DNA from: Muriicola sp. Z0-33
Lineage (GTDB): Bacteria > Bacteroidota > Bacteroidia > Flavobacteriales > Flavobacteriaceae
DNA length: 64,000 nt
Assembly: GCF_026126425.1 (NCBI RefSeq)
Contig: NZ_JAFMPW010000003.1
Coordinates: forward strand, 186,001-250,000
Direction of reading: 5' to 3'
Part shown: positions 17,193-25,700 of the stretch, in pieces
How the letters are laid out: each line of letters begins with the position of its first letter
Position numbering within the stretch: position 1 is the stretch's first letter
Notes under the pieces: model-generated
What the model was told of the DNA's origin: nothing
Seen by the model: the letters and a program-made list of their open reading frames with translations, nothing else
Database searches by the model: none
Made by a program: the position numbers and the translations under genes

Positions 17193-19709
17193 ATGCAGAA
17201 AAGATTATTAGTGATGCTGCTCCTATGCAGTGCTATAGGCTATGGCCAGGATTACTTCCTTAAAAAATTCCATCCCTTTAATCAAAACATTCCGTCTCCC
17301 CAACAATACCTGGGTTATGGAATAGGAGAACATCATACAAGGCACGATTTAATAGTTGGTTACCTGGCAAAACTTGCGGAGCTTTCAGACAGGGCCGAGT
17401 TATTGCATTATGGGAACACACATGAAGGAAGAAAGCTGGTAATGCTCATGATCACCAGCAAGGAAAACAAAGACAATCTTGAAACCATAAAACAGCAACA
17501 CCTTGCATTTGTAGATCCGGAAAAAAATGTCACTAATTTCGAGGACGTTCCAATTTTTATAAACCTTGCTTATAACGTCCATGGTAATGAGCCCTCGAGT
17601 TCTGAAGCAGCATTACTTGCTGCCTACACATTTGCCGCTTCCAATAGTGCTGAGATCCAAAAATATCTCAAAAATGCTGTGATTTTTATAGATCCTACAA
17701 TAAATCCGGATGGAAGAGACCGGCATACACAATGGGCAAATATGTATCAGGGTAAACCAATGGTGGCAGATCCTCAGGATGCGGAACATAACGAGTATTG
17801 GCCGGGGGGGCGTACCAATCACTATTGGTTCGATCTCAACCGCGATTGGTTATTGGGCATAAACCCGGAGAGTCAGGGGAAACTTCGCTGGTACCATGAA
17901 TGGTACCCCAATGTTGTAACGGATTTTCACGAGATGGGATCACAAAGTTCCTATTTCTTTGAACCCATGAAAGCCAATGGTTCTCTGAACCCGATCATGC
18001 CTAAAGAAAATTATGTGGATCTTAATAATATTTTTGGAAACTATTTTGCCAGGGCACTAGACAGCATAGGTTCCTTCTATTTTAGTAAAGAAGTTTTTGA
18101 TGGCACCTATCCGGGCTACGGTTCCTCCTACCCCGATTTACAAGGGGGGTTAGGTTTGTTATTTGAGCAGGCCAGCTCTCGTGGACATAAACAAACTACA
18201 GCCTTTGGGGAGATCACTTTTCCATTTACTATCCGCAACCAATATACATCTAGTATTACCACTGTGAGGGCTGCAGTTGAGAATAAGGGCCATATGCGTA
18301 AATATCAACAAGATTTCTTTAAAAGCGCCTTAAGTAATGCTTCTAAAAGCAAGGTAAAGGCCTATAGGTTTGGTGATGCCCATGACCAGAACAGAACGAA
18401 AGCATTTATAGATAAACTTTTATTACACAAGATTGAAGTATATAAGGCGGGGGAGCATAGCTATACAGTACCTACCAGACAACCTCAGTATCGGATGGTG
18501 CAAACCATGTTTGAAACCTATACGAAATACAGAGACAGTGTTTATTACGATGCCTCTGCCTGGTCTGTTGCAAATTTCTATAATATGAAATACCGTCCGC
18601 TTAACTCAGCGGATCTGGGCGAAAGAATTACTTCTGGTGATGAGTTGATAAATATTGCAGCAGTTCAAAAATCGGATTATGCCTATCTTATAGATTGGGA
18701 CGATTATAACGCCCCGGCGGCACTTCATTTTTTACAATCCAATGGCCTGGTGGTATCCTCTGCCTTCAAACCGTTTACGGCAAAAACCAATACTGGTAAT
18801 GCAGCAATGAATTACGGTACTTTAATGGTTGCAGTGAGTCTGCAGAAACAAAGTGTTGATGAAGTATTTTCTTTGGTAAAACAAGCGCAGCAGAAATTTC
18901 AGCTACCGGTTTATTCTGTAGACACGGGCTATAATGCGGCAGGCGTGGACCTGGGAAGCAGGTATCTCAGCCCTTTGAAAAAACCTAAAGCTGTTATGTT
19001 GGTTGGTGACGGAGTAAGATCTTATGAAGCTGGTGAAGTATGGCATTTGCTAGACACCAGGGTACATATGCCCATAACCAAAATTCCACTTCGAAATTTT
19101 AATCGCGCAAAATTTGACAAGTACAATACTATGGTCATGGTTTCCGGAAGGTATTCGCTGACAGAGAAACAACAAACCAAAATAACGGATTGGGTCAAGA
19201 AAGGAAATACTTTAATTACCATAGGGACCGCCACCAAATGGGCAATTGATAAAAAACTGGTAAAAGAAAAGCTAACCAAGGTTGAAAAAGATTCAACTGA
19301 AGCTACAGATCATAAACCTTATGTTGATGCATCTGAAAATATTGGCAAAGAAAGTGTTGGCGGCATAATACTAAGGGCAGATATAGATATAACCCACCCA
19401 CTGGCTTTTGGATACCGAGATGCGTCTATCCCGGTTTACAAAAATAACACCGTATGGATTCAACCCACTAAAAATGCTTATGCCACCGTAGCCCGGTACT
19501 CCAAAAACCCACTAATAGACGGTTTTATAACCAAAAAGAATATGGAAGAAAATCTAAAACCTTCCGCTTCATTGATTGTAAGTAAATTGGGTAGTGGTAG
19601 AGTAATACTGTTTGCAGACAACCCAAATTTCCGCGGGTCCTGGTATGGCACCAACAGGCTATTTCTGAATGCTTTGTTTTTAGGAGATAAAATCAGGGTT
19701 CCTGAATAA
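17193..19709 (+). CDS. Secreted M14-family zinc carboxypeptidase
   Basis: An 838-residue exported metallopeptidase. A signal peptide (cleavage near AIGYGQ) precedes an M14 domain whose zinc ligands are HGNE (His130, Glu133) and a later His in VVTDFHEMGS (near 249); NPDGRDRHTQW and the Arg-rich DLNRDWL are also typical. The C-terminal half (about 400-838) has no zinc motif and ends with a region resembling a class I glutamine amidotransferase-like fold, as in other large Bacteroidota M14 proteins. Probable role: degradation of external peptides. The amidohydrolase gene follows by 44 bases and may be co-transcribed. Confidence 0.88.
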   Translation: MQKRLLVMLLLCSAIGYGQDYFLKKFHPFNQNIPSPQQYLGYGIGEHHTRHDLIVGYLAKLAELSDRAELLHYGNTHEGRKLVMLMITSKENKDNLETIKQQHLAFVDPEKNVTNFEDVPIFINLAYNVHGNEPSSSEAALLAAYTFAASNSAEIQKYLKNAVIFIDPTINPDGRDRHTQWANMYQGKPMVADPQDAEHNEYWPGGRTNHYWFDLNRDWLLGINPESQGKLRWYHEWYPNVVTDFHEMGSQSSYFFEPMKANGSLNPIMPKENYVDLNNIFGNYFARALDSIGSFYFSKEVFDGTYPGYGSSYPDLQGGLGLLFEQASSRGHKQTTAFGEITFPFTIRNQYTSSITTVRAAVENKGHMRKYQQDFFKSALSNASKSKVKAYRFGDAHDQNRTKAFIDKLLLHKIEVYKAGEHSYTVPTRQPQYRMVQTMFETYTKYRDSVYYDASAWSVANFYNMKYRPLNSADLGERITSGDELINIAAVQKSDYAYLIDWDDYNAPAALHFLQSNGLVVSSAFKPFTAKTNTGNAAMNYGTLMVAVSLQKQSVDEVFSLVKQAQQKFQLPVYSVDTGYNAAGVDLGSRYLSPLKKPKAVMLVGDGVRSYEAGEVWHLLDTRVHMPITKIPLRNFNRAKFDKYNTMVMVSGRYSLTEKQQTKITDWVKKGNTLITIGTATKWAIDKKLVKEKLTKVEKDSTEATDHKPYVDASENIGKESVGGIILRADIDITHPLAFGYRDASIPVYKNNTVWIQPTKNAYATVARYSKNPLIDGFITKKNMEENLKPSASLIVSKLGSGRVILFADNPNFRGSWYGTNRLFLNALFLGDKIRVPE

Positions 19710-19753
19710 CATATAACAGTAAGTAATAAGAGTTAAACCTTTAGTTTCAATTT

Positions 19754-21316
19754 ATGAAAAAACCAATACTATTATTGTTTCTTGCTTCATTCCTTTTTGG
19801 AAATATTTCCGCACAAACTGAAGGAGATGGTCCCTACCATCAACTCATCATCCGCGGTGTTACCCTCATCAACGGCAATGGTGCACCTCCACAAGGGCCT
19901 GTAGATATCGTAGTGGAAAACAACATTATTAAAAAAATTCAGGTGGTTGGGTACCCCGGTGTAAAAATAGACGAGTCTAAAAGACCCAAATTAAAAGCAG
20001 GTGGCAAGGAATTGGATTGCAGCGGAATGTATCTGTTACCCGGGTTTGTTGATATGCACGGGCACATAGGCGGAACGTCTCAGGGGGCCGAACCAGATTA
20101 TGTATTTAAGTTATGGATGGCCCACGGCATAACTACTGTCCGGGAACCTAGTGGCAGGGGTGTAGAATTTACCCTCGATTTAAAAAACCAAAGTGCCAGA
20201 AACGAAATTGTGGCACCCCGTATTTTTGCGTATACCGGATTTGGGCAAGGTGCCGATGCTACTATAAGTACTCCGGAAATGGCAAGAGCATGGGTACAAA
20301 ACAACGCCAAAAAAGGAGCAGACGGAATTAAGTTTTTTGGGGCTCCTCCGGAAATTATGACTGCTGCCCTGGAAGAAAACAAGAAACTAGGCAAACGTTC
20401 TGCCTGCCATCATGCCCAGCTCAATGTGGCACGATGGAATGTTTTGCACTCGGCAAGAGCCGGACTCACCTCAATGGAACATTGGTACGGTTTACCAGAA
20501 GCACTGTTTGAGGATAAAACTGTACAAAATTACCCCCTGAATTACAACTATAACAACGAGCAACACCGCTTTGAAGAAGCCGGTAAATTATGGAAACAAG
20601 CTGCAAAACCTTATTCCGATCACTGGAATGCAGTAATGAATGAGCTTATTGAGCTCGACTTTACCATAGACCCGACGCTGAACATTTATGAGGCCAGCAG
20701 AGATCTGCAAAGGGCAAGAAGAGCAGAATGGCACGAGGAGTATACCATGCCCTCTCTTTGGGATTTTTATCAACCCAGTAAAATTTCTCATGGCTCATAT
20801 TGGCATTATTGGGGTACGGAGCAGGAAGTAGCCTGGAAAGAAAACTACCAACTGTGGATGACCTTCATAAACGAATATAAAAATCGGGGCGGAAGAGTAA
20901 CTGCAGGTTCAGATTCAGGTTTTATTTTTCAATTGTATGGATTTGCCTATGTCCGGGAGTTAGAGTTGCTGAGAGAAGCCGGTTTTCACCCCTTAGAGAT
21001 TATTCGTTCGGCGACACTAAATGGGGCCGAAGCCCTGGGGATGGATGATAAAATAGGTACGGTAACTGTAGGTAAACTGGCAGATTTTGTTGTAGTAGCC
21101 CAAAATCCTTTAGAAAATCTAAAAGTACTCTATGGGACTGGAGCTATCAAACTGACAGCGGAAAATGAAGTAGTGCGTGTTGGAGGGGTAAAGTATACTA
21201 TCAAGGACGGGATAATTTATGATGCTAAAGAAATGCTGAAAGACGTCAGGGAGATGGTTGCGGCAGAAAAGAAGCGTTTAAATTATACCATCAGACAACC
21301 CGGCATAAAACAATGA
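19754..21316 (+). CDS. Secreted amidohydrolase-family protein
   Basis: A 520-residue protein with a signal peptide (cleavage near NISAQT) and an amidohydrolase TIM barrel. Metal-binding motifs are intact: HxH in FVDMHGHIGG (His102, His104), a later His in MEHWYG, and the Asp of TAGSDSGF. The C-terminal GTVTVGKLADFVVV is the usual end of the barrel in imidazolonepropionase and prolidase-like members. Substrate is unknown; location next to a secreted carboxypeptidase suggests dipeptide or cyclic-amide hydrolysis. The stop codon falls inside a run of degenerate heptamer repeats. Confidence 0.87.
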   Translation: MKKPILLLFLASFLFGNISAQTEGDGPYHQLIIRGVTLINGNGAPPQGPVDIVVENNIIKKIQVVGYPGVKIDESKRPKLKAGGKELDCSGMYLLPGFVDMHGHIGGTSQGAEPDYVFKLWMAHGITTVREPSGRGVEFTLDLKNQSARNEIVAPRIFAYTGFGQGADATISTPEMARAWVQNNAKKGADGIKFFGAPPEIMTAALEENKKLGKRSACHHAQLNVARWNVLHSARAGLTSMEHWYGLPEALFEDKTVQNYPLNYNYNNEQHRFEEAGKLWKQAAKPYSDHWNAVMNELIELDFTIDPTLNIYEASRDLQRARRAEWHEEYTMPSLWDFYQPSKISHGSYWHYWGTEQEVAWKENYQLWMTFINEYKNRGGRVTAGSDSGFIFQLYGFAYVRELELLREAGFHPLEIIRSATLNGAEALGMDDKIGTVTVGKLADFVVVAQNPLENLKVLYGTGAIKLTAENEVVRVGGVKYTIKDGIIYDAKEMLKDVREMVAAEKKRLNYTIRQPGIKQ

Positions 21317-21366
21317 ACAATTATCAATGAGCAATAAACAATTGATAAATGATAATTGCTAATAAA
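21311..21366. repeat. Degenerate heptanucleotide tandem repeat
   Basis: Eight consecutive 7-base units can be read from 21311: CAATGAA, CAATTAT, CAATGAG, CAATAAA, CAATTGA, TAAATGA, TAATTGC and TAATAAA. Most fit the consensus YAATNNN. The block begins at the last sense codon of the amidohydrolase gene, and its first unit supplies the TGA stop. It also contains complementary ends (CAATTATCA and TGATAATTG). Heptamer tandem repeats of this kind are known from some bacterial intergenic regions. Confidence 0.55.
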
Positions 21367-21402
21367 AAAAGCCTTCCTCACAAACGACTTAGCGAGGAAG
21401 GC
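21364..21402 (-). terminator. Intrinsic terminator for the minus-strand small genes
   Basis: GCCTTCCTC (21371-21379) pairs perfectly with GAGGAAGGC (21394-21402). The A-run on the left becomes a T-run when read on the minus strand, so the terminator serves leftward transcripts from 21.4-21.9 kb. Confidence 0.85.
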
Positions 21403-21434
21403 CGGGTAACTATAAATTACCGTGGTTGAGCTTA

Positions 21435-21557
21435 TTAATATTCCCGCTTTACGGGAACTTTGACGGGGCGTAAAATGCCCTTGGTTTTCGGAAATGTAAG
21501 CATATAGCTTAAAACTACTGTTGCCGAGATAATTAATGTAATTGTAATCATAGTCAT
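21435..21557 (-). CDS. Small membrane peptide gene (40 aa)
   Basis: An ATG-to-TAA frame of 40 codons encodes an N-terminal hydrophobic helix (ITITLIISATVVLSYML) and a basic Pro-containing tail (KTKGILRPVKVPVKREY). Three signals support it: a perfect TAnnTTTG -7 box (TACCTTTG) 18 bases before the ATG, the membrane-helix design, and a strong leftward terminator 32 bases after the stop. It would normally be missed by length cut-offs. I do not recognise a family. It could be a small inner-membrane protein. Confidence 0.5.
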   Translation of the reverse strand: MTMITITLIISATVVLSYMLTFPKTKGILRPVKVPVKREY

Positions 21558-21574
21558 TAGGTTTTATGACATCA

Positions 21575-21582
21575 CAAAGGTA
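21575..21582 (-). promoter_or_regulatory. -7 promoter element for the 40-aa gene
   Basis: Read on the minus strand this is TACCTTTG, a perfect TAnnTTTG. The transcript would start about 10 bases before the ATG at 21557. No strong -33 TTG is found at ideal spacing. Confidence 0.45.
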
Positions 21583-21605
21583 ATGTCGTGTTCATTGGTG
21601 GCCTA

Positions 21606-21863
21606 CTATGCCAATTTGGGGTTATTTTTTTTTGTATTGAAAGACAAGGCTTTCTTTACTCTATAATTTTTGAACCTGTATAGACGCGCAACAGTGTTTT
21701 CTTTTGCTGGCGCAATTTCGCTAGTAAAGACAGGAGCATTAATGCTACTATCCAAAACAATACCCATTTGAGAAACTTCAACTTTAACATCCGTAGTTGT
21801 ATTTTGTGCTATAGCGGCAGCTCCGAAAAGTAGCACAAGAATTAAGGTTATTATAGCTTTCAT
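21606..21863 (-). CDS. Small secreted basic protein, paralog of the one at 34727
   Basis: An 85-residue protein with a clear signal peptide (MKAIITLILVLLFGAAAIAQ) and a mature part ending RVKKALSFNTKKNNPKLA. The gene at 34727 encodes a close relative: the same signal sequence, a conserved MGIV element, then ARLY(K/R) and RVKKALSF.TK..N..KLA. The mature C-terminus is strongly basic and probably periplasmic or secreted. I recall similar short proteins in other flavobacteria, all of unknown function. No transporter or processing enzyme lies beside it. Confidence 0.75.
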   Translation of the reverse strand: MKAIITLILVLLFGAAAIAQNTTTDVKVEVSQMGIVLDSSINAPVFTSEIAPAKENTVARLYRFKNYRVKKALSFNTKKNNPKLA

Positions 21864-22068
21864 GTTCCTGGATTGGGTTACACTAATTTAACGGCCATAG
21901 CAGTTTCCTGGAGCTCCTAAATCGCTGAAAGACAGGTTTTTTAGATCATTGAACAAAACTTGGATGAAGTGTAAAAAAGCTTCGGTAAACGGATTAGAAT
22001 GCCGTTTCAACTTACCGTAAAATAATGCCTTTAATCGGGGGGAGCATTCGTGCTGGCTGCCCTGAAAC

Positions 22069-22105
22069 AAAAAAAGCGGCCTGTATTTTTGTACAGACCG
22101 CTTTT
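22069..22105 (-). terminator. Terminator of the gap gene
   Basis: AAAAGCGG (22072-22079) pairs with CCGCTTTT (22098-22105), with an inner CTGTA/TACAG stem and one mismatch between them. Read leftward, the A-run at 22068-22075 gives the T-run. It lies about 35 bases beyond the GAPDH stop. Confidence 0.8.
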
Positions 22106-22139
22106 ACTATTTGGAATTTGTAGAATTATGAGATCATCG

Positions 22140-23129
22140 CTAAAGTTCCAGAATTTGTCTGATCATTTGATTTGTAAACCCCCATTCATTATCATACCAG
22201 GTCATCACCTTTAAAAGGTCGCCATCAACCACCCTTGTCATCCCAAGATCAACGGTAGAAGCATACGCACTTTTAACAATGTCTGATGAAACAATAGGTG
22301 CTGTGGTAGTAGCCAAGATATTTTGATAACGTGCAGTACCAGCCTCTTCTACAAAAATAGCATTAATCTCCTCTGCTGTTACAGGTCTTTCTGTAACAAA
22401 GGTCATATCGGAAAGTGAACCAACGGGAATGGGAACGCGAATTGCAACCCCATCAAATTTGCCAGCATATTCTGGCAATGCCTTGGTGGTGGCTACGGCC
22501 GCCCCGGTAGTGGTCGGTACCATATTGGCCGCTCCTGCCCTTCCCATTCTAAAATTCTTCTTCGAAGGCCCGTCTACCATACTTTGTGATGCGGTATACG
22601 CATGAACTGTCGTCATTATGGCCTTTTTAATGCCAATTCTACGGCCCAGCACTTCTACAACCGGACTTATATTATTCGTTGTACAACTGGCACATGAAAA
22701 GATACTGGTATGTCCGTCTTCAGAATTCACTCCATGGACCACAGTAGGAGTGTCTGCACTTTTTGTTGGAGCTGAAATGACTACCGTTGCTGCTCCGGCA
22801 CGTATATGCTTTTCCGCATCTTCCCTGGCAGTAAAGAATCCAGTACTTTCAATCACCACTTCAATATCGTTTTGCTTCCAGGGTAATTGCTCCGGATCTC
22901 GCTCAGAAAAGTATTTAATTTTTTGCCCGTTTATAATTAAATGCTCCGCATCATGGGTAACCTCCTTTTCGTAGATCCCGTAGACCGAGTCGTACTGCAA
23001 CAGGTAGGCAATATTTTCTATGGATACGATATCGTTAACAGCCACCAATTCTAATTCCGGGGAGTCTGTAATGACTTTTAATGCCGCTCTCCCAATGCGA
23101 CCCATGCCATTTATTGCTATTTTTTTCAT
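22140..23129 (-). CDS. Type I glyceraldehyde-3-phosphate dehydrogenase, variant form
   Basis: Oxidises glyceraldehyde 3-phosphate to 1,3-bisphosphoglycerate with NAD(P). The 329-residue protein has the Rossmann start INGMGRIGR, a catalytic Cys149 in SCASCTTNN and His176 in TTVHAYT, and ends WYDNEWGFTNQM, as in GAPDH. It departs from the usual form: the normal SCTTNC motif is SCTTNN, so Cys153 is Asn, an extra Cys146 is present, and the phosphate loop reads KNFRMGRAGAANMVPTTTGAA. This looks like the second GAPDH lineage of flavobacteria, perhaps gluconeogenic or using NADP. It is followed by a terminator. Confidence 0.9.
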   Translation of the reverse strand: MKKIAINGMGRIGRAALKVITDSPELELVAVNDIVSIENIAYLLQYDSVYGIYEKEVTHDAEHLIINGQKIKYFSERDPEQLPWKQNDIEVVIESTGFFTAREDAEKHIRAGAATVVISAPTKSADTPTVVHGVNSEDGHTSIFSCASCTTNNISPVVEVLGRRIGIKKAIMTTVHAYTASQSMVDGPSKKNFRMGRAGAANMVPTTTGAAVATTKALPEYAGKFDGVAIRVPIPVGSLSDMTFVTERPVTAEEINAIFVEEAGTARYQNILATTTAPIVSSDIVKSAYASTVDLGMTRVVDGDLLKVMTWYDNEWGFTNQMIRQILEL

Positions 23130-23155
23130 TTGTACATTTTTAATGATTTTTTTGT

Positions 23156-24274
23156 CTACTGTATTAATTTATAAAAGTCTTCTTCAAATTTTTTATAGGT
23201 CGCTTCAAATCTATTGTTACTAAGTATTACCAAAAATTCATTGCTGTCAGGTAAATATAGCATCATGGTCTTATAACCAGACCAGCTACCATTATGATAA
23301 ACCCATCTGCCCTTTCCTGAACTGTTGTATATGGCCCAACCATAACCATACTTCGTGGAGATCTCATCGACAGACATCATAATTTCTTTACTTCCATCTT
23401 TAATAAGCAAATTATACTTTATAGCTTTTTTCCATTTTTCGAGATCGAGAATAGAGGAGTATATTCCTCTATCACCTACTACTCCATTCATCCAATGAAT
23501 ATGCTTATGATTCTTGTCATTTTCTATCTCTTGATATTTTCCAGTTTGCTGATTATATGTGTAACCCCGGGCAACATTCTGAAATAACTCCGTTTGGTCA
23601 AAATCATCAAAGACTCTTGAAGAACTCATTCCTGAGGGCTTAAATATGTTCTCCGTAATATAACTTTTATATGATTGTCCAGAGACATTCTCAATTATTG
23701 AAGCCAGAACTGCATAGCCCGTATTATTATATTCATATTTAGTACCTGGTTGAAACCTGAGATCTAATTTGAGTTTACCTAACAAGCTGATCACATCGCT
23801 ATTTGTCGCAACATTCTTTCTATTCCAGTGTTTCCTGTCATAGAGTATTTTCTGGTAATCAGGAAGCCCGGATTGGTGCCTAAGTAAATTTGCTATGGTG
23901 ATATTATAGTACGGGAAATTGCTAAGGATCTTGTCAACATAGGTATCATATCCTATAAGGTTCTTTTCAACCAATTGCACTATACCCAAAGCAGTAAACT
24001 GTTTTGAACAGGAAGCCAACTCAAATACCGTGGAGTTATCGAGTGGTTTTTGTGATGAAAAATTGCTATACCCATAATTCCCAGTATAAATAATGCTGTC
24101 ATTTTTAGAGTAAAGTATGTTTCCATTAAACCCTCTGGAAGCGTACTCTCTTACCAAACTATCAATACTTTCAGAATTTTGTCCATGACTCTTTAGTATT
24201 ATTAAAATTGCCATCAAAAGTATTCCGAGAGTCCGGTATTCTAGAATAAAGTGGTGTTTCTTAGTGCTGATCAT
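23156..24274 (-). CDS. Serine hydrolase, beta-lactamase (class C/PBP4*) family
   Basis: A 372-residue exported protein with an N-terminal hydrophobic segment (about 13-32, possibly a signal anchor; start uncertain). The active-site set of class C-type hydrolases is present: SxxK as Ser88-Cys-Ser-Lys91, YxN as Tyr182-Asn-Asn184, and HNG in VYHNGSWSGYKT (near 328). Substrate could be a peptidoglycan peptide, a D-amino ester or another amide; sequence does not tell. Its start overlaps the stop of the upstream flavin-fold gene by one base, so the two are co-translated. Confidence 0.87.
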   Translation of the reverse strand: MISTKKHHFILEYRTLGILLMAILIILKSHGQNSESIDSLVREYASRGFNGNILYSKNDSIIYTGNYGYSNFSSQKPLDNSTVFELASCSKQFTALGIVQLVEKNLIGYDTYVDKILSNFPYYNITIANLLRHQSGLPDYQKILYDRKHWNRKNVATNSDVISLLGKLKLDLRFQPGTKYEYNNTGYAVLASIIENVSGQSYKSYITENIFKPSGMSSSRVFDDFDQTELFQNVARGYTYNQQTGKYQEIENDKNHKHIHWMNGVVGDRGIYSSILDLEKWKKAIKYNLLIKDGSKEIMMSVDEISTKYGYGWAIYNSSGKGRWVYHNGSWSGYKTMMLYLPDSNEFLVILSNNRFEATYKKFEEDFYKLIQ

Positions 24275-24894
24275 TAGAACTTGATATTATTTGACTTAAG
24301 GATGGTTTCTAATTGGATAATTCTCTCCTTAGAAGCGGCCAAAATTGGCTCTAGTTGCTCTTTGGTAAAACGAGGTGCTATATGCTGGGGACAATTTACA
24401 TCCCATGCAGTGACTGTAAATACAATTGCTCTCTCTACCTTTGCCCTATAACCGGGATCTGAAAGAGACTCCAGCAGCTCTTCATCATCATCAACTACAA
24501 CTGCTGTGCCCCATATTTTTATCCTTGTTCTGTTAGGATAATCCATTAGAAAAAGAGTCGCCTTATTATTTTCACTCAGGTTACCGACAGAGATATATTG
24601 GCGGTTACCCCTAAAGTCTGCAAACGCTAATCTTTTTTCATCCAGGACTTTTAAAAATCCTTTAGGGCCTCCCCGGTGTTGTATATAAGGTTGGCCCTCA
24701 TTATTTGCCGTGCCCATATAAAAAGAATCTATTTTGGCAAGGAATTGCTGGAGGCCAGTATCTATTTGAGTTTGCCATCCCCCTCGTTCTTCCATGCTTG
24801 CATAGCTTTTCCGAGATCCTTGTTGCTGCTGAATTTTCTTTACCGCAGGGGTAAAAACCACATCACTGGGATAAAGAGATTGATTGTTTTCCAT
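24274..24894 (-). CDS. Pyridoxamine 5'-phosphate oxidase-family protein
   Basis: A 206-residue cytosolic protein with the FMN-binding split-barrel fold. Diagnostic stretches are FYMGTANNEGQPYIQHRGG, RLAFADFRGNRQYISVGNL and the following strands ATLFLMDYPNRTRIKIWGTA. It is a general flavin reductase or PNPOx-like protein, not the true PdxH, which has different substrate-binding residues. It is first in a two-gene unit with the serine hydrolase. Substrate unknown. Confidence 0.83.
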   Translation of the reverse strand: MENNQSLYPSDVVFTPAVKKIQQQQGSRKSYASMEERGGWQTQIDTGLQQFLAKIDSFYMGTANNEGQPYIQHRGGPKGFLKVLDEKRLAFADFRGNRQYISVGNLSENNKATLFLMDYPNRTRIKIWGTAVVVDDDEELLESLSDPGYRAKVERAIVFTVTAWDVNCPQHIAPRFTKEQLEPILAASKERIIQLETILKSNNIKF

Positions 24895-25064
24895 AATTAA
24901 ATTCTTCGGGCTTATTATTTTCTATAGGATGCTGACCGAGAATCCGGTAAAGGGTATCTGCCGATTAGCCTTGCCAGATAGAATGGAAAATACATCAGAT
25001 GATATCTTATGTTCGTCTTGTTTTTCATAATGAGCTGTTTTATGTCTGTTAATGATTACTTTAT

Positions 25065-25107
25065 TTATTCGGGTAAAAGAAGTTCTGATCTTCTTTTACC
25101 CGAATAA
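25065..25107. other. Perfect 18-bp inverted repeat after the 140-aa membrane protein gene
   Basis: An 18-base arm (25065-25082, beginning TTATTCGGG) pairs perfectly with 25090-25107 around a seven-base loop, TTCTGAT. The repeat begins eight bases after the stop of the minus-strand gene at 25115. Neither direction has a strong T-run. It may act as a terminator without a T-run or as a 3' stabiliser. Confidence 0.65.
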
Positions 25108-25114
25108 TTTGCTA

Positions 25115-25537
25115 CTATTTCAATGCAAATTTTAAATCGTACTGCACCAGAACAATCAGGGGCAGTGCATAGACCAGATGCCTTACCAATGTAATGAGCG
25201 GCATAACCGGGGAAGCATCAATACCGGCTACTCCAGCTCCCAACAGGGGTAACATAAAGAGCCAGACCAGGGCTATAGTTTCGGCTACTACAAAGAGTAA
25301 GGGCCTGAACCATTTTGGTCCCCATAAAGAAGGTGCGATACCGGCAAAAAGAACGGCCAGTAATACGCCATTTGTGTAGTGTCCGGCTACGCCGTAAGCC
25401 AATCCAAGCCCGGTTTTAGCTCCCAGGACTGTTGGAATATCCCACCAGGTTCCTAAAATAAGCAGGCCAGTGAGGTCAAATAAGACGGTTCCAATAAGTC
25501 CTGCCAAAATTGCATTTTTCCAGTTAATTGTTTCCAT
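25115..25537 (-). CDS. Small integral membrane protein, four helices
   Basis: A 140-residue protein with four hydrophobic helices (about 9-28, 52-72, 78-100, 110-132) and few charged residues. The N-terminus METINWKNAILAGLIGTVLFDLTG is typical of several small Bacteroidota membrane families that I cannot separate by eye. It belongs to the minus-strand TetR cluster, downstream of the alpha/beta hydrolase, and ends just before a perfect 18-bp hairpin. Function unknown. Confidence 0.7.
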   Translation of the reverse strand: METINWKNAILAGLIGTVLFDLTGLLILGTWWDIPTVLGAKTGLGLAYGVAGHYTNGVLLAVLFAGIAPSLWGPKWFRPLLFVVAETIALVWLFMLPLLGAGVAGIDASPVMPLITLVRHLVYALPLIVLVQYDLKFALK

Positions 25538-25548
25538 AATTCTCAGGT

Positions 25549-25668
25549 CTATGCAAATCTAATTTGCGTTAATACTGTATGTCTTCTGCTGCGTCTCCAA
25601 AAGCTGTGTCTGCTACCTCTGGTATCCCTCAGGTTTTCTTTACCGTTTTCAGTTACTTTTATTTTCAT
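25549..25668 (-). CDS. Possible very basic 39-aa peptide gene
   Basis: This ATG-to-TAG frame fills the 163-base gap between the alpha/beta hydrolase and the four-helix membrane protein on the same strand. The peptide is rich in Arg, His and Lys (RGSRHSFWRRSRRHTV) and has no helix or signal peptide. The ATG is 33 bases after the upstream stop. There is no independent support such as a promoter or a known family, so it may be chance. Confidence 0.25.
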   Translation of the reverse strand: MKIKVTENGKENLRDTRGSRHSFWRRSRRHTVLTQIRFA

Positions 25669-25700
25669 GATTTCTATTTTTAATTGTTCACTTATAATTA

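Noticed and set aside
21888-22070. A 60-codon minus-strand frame between the gap terminator and the small secreted gene
   Set aside because: Composition is unlike a protein, it sits just past a terminator, and nothing supports expression.
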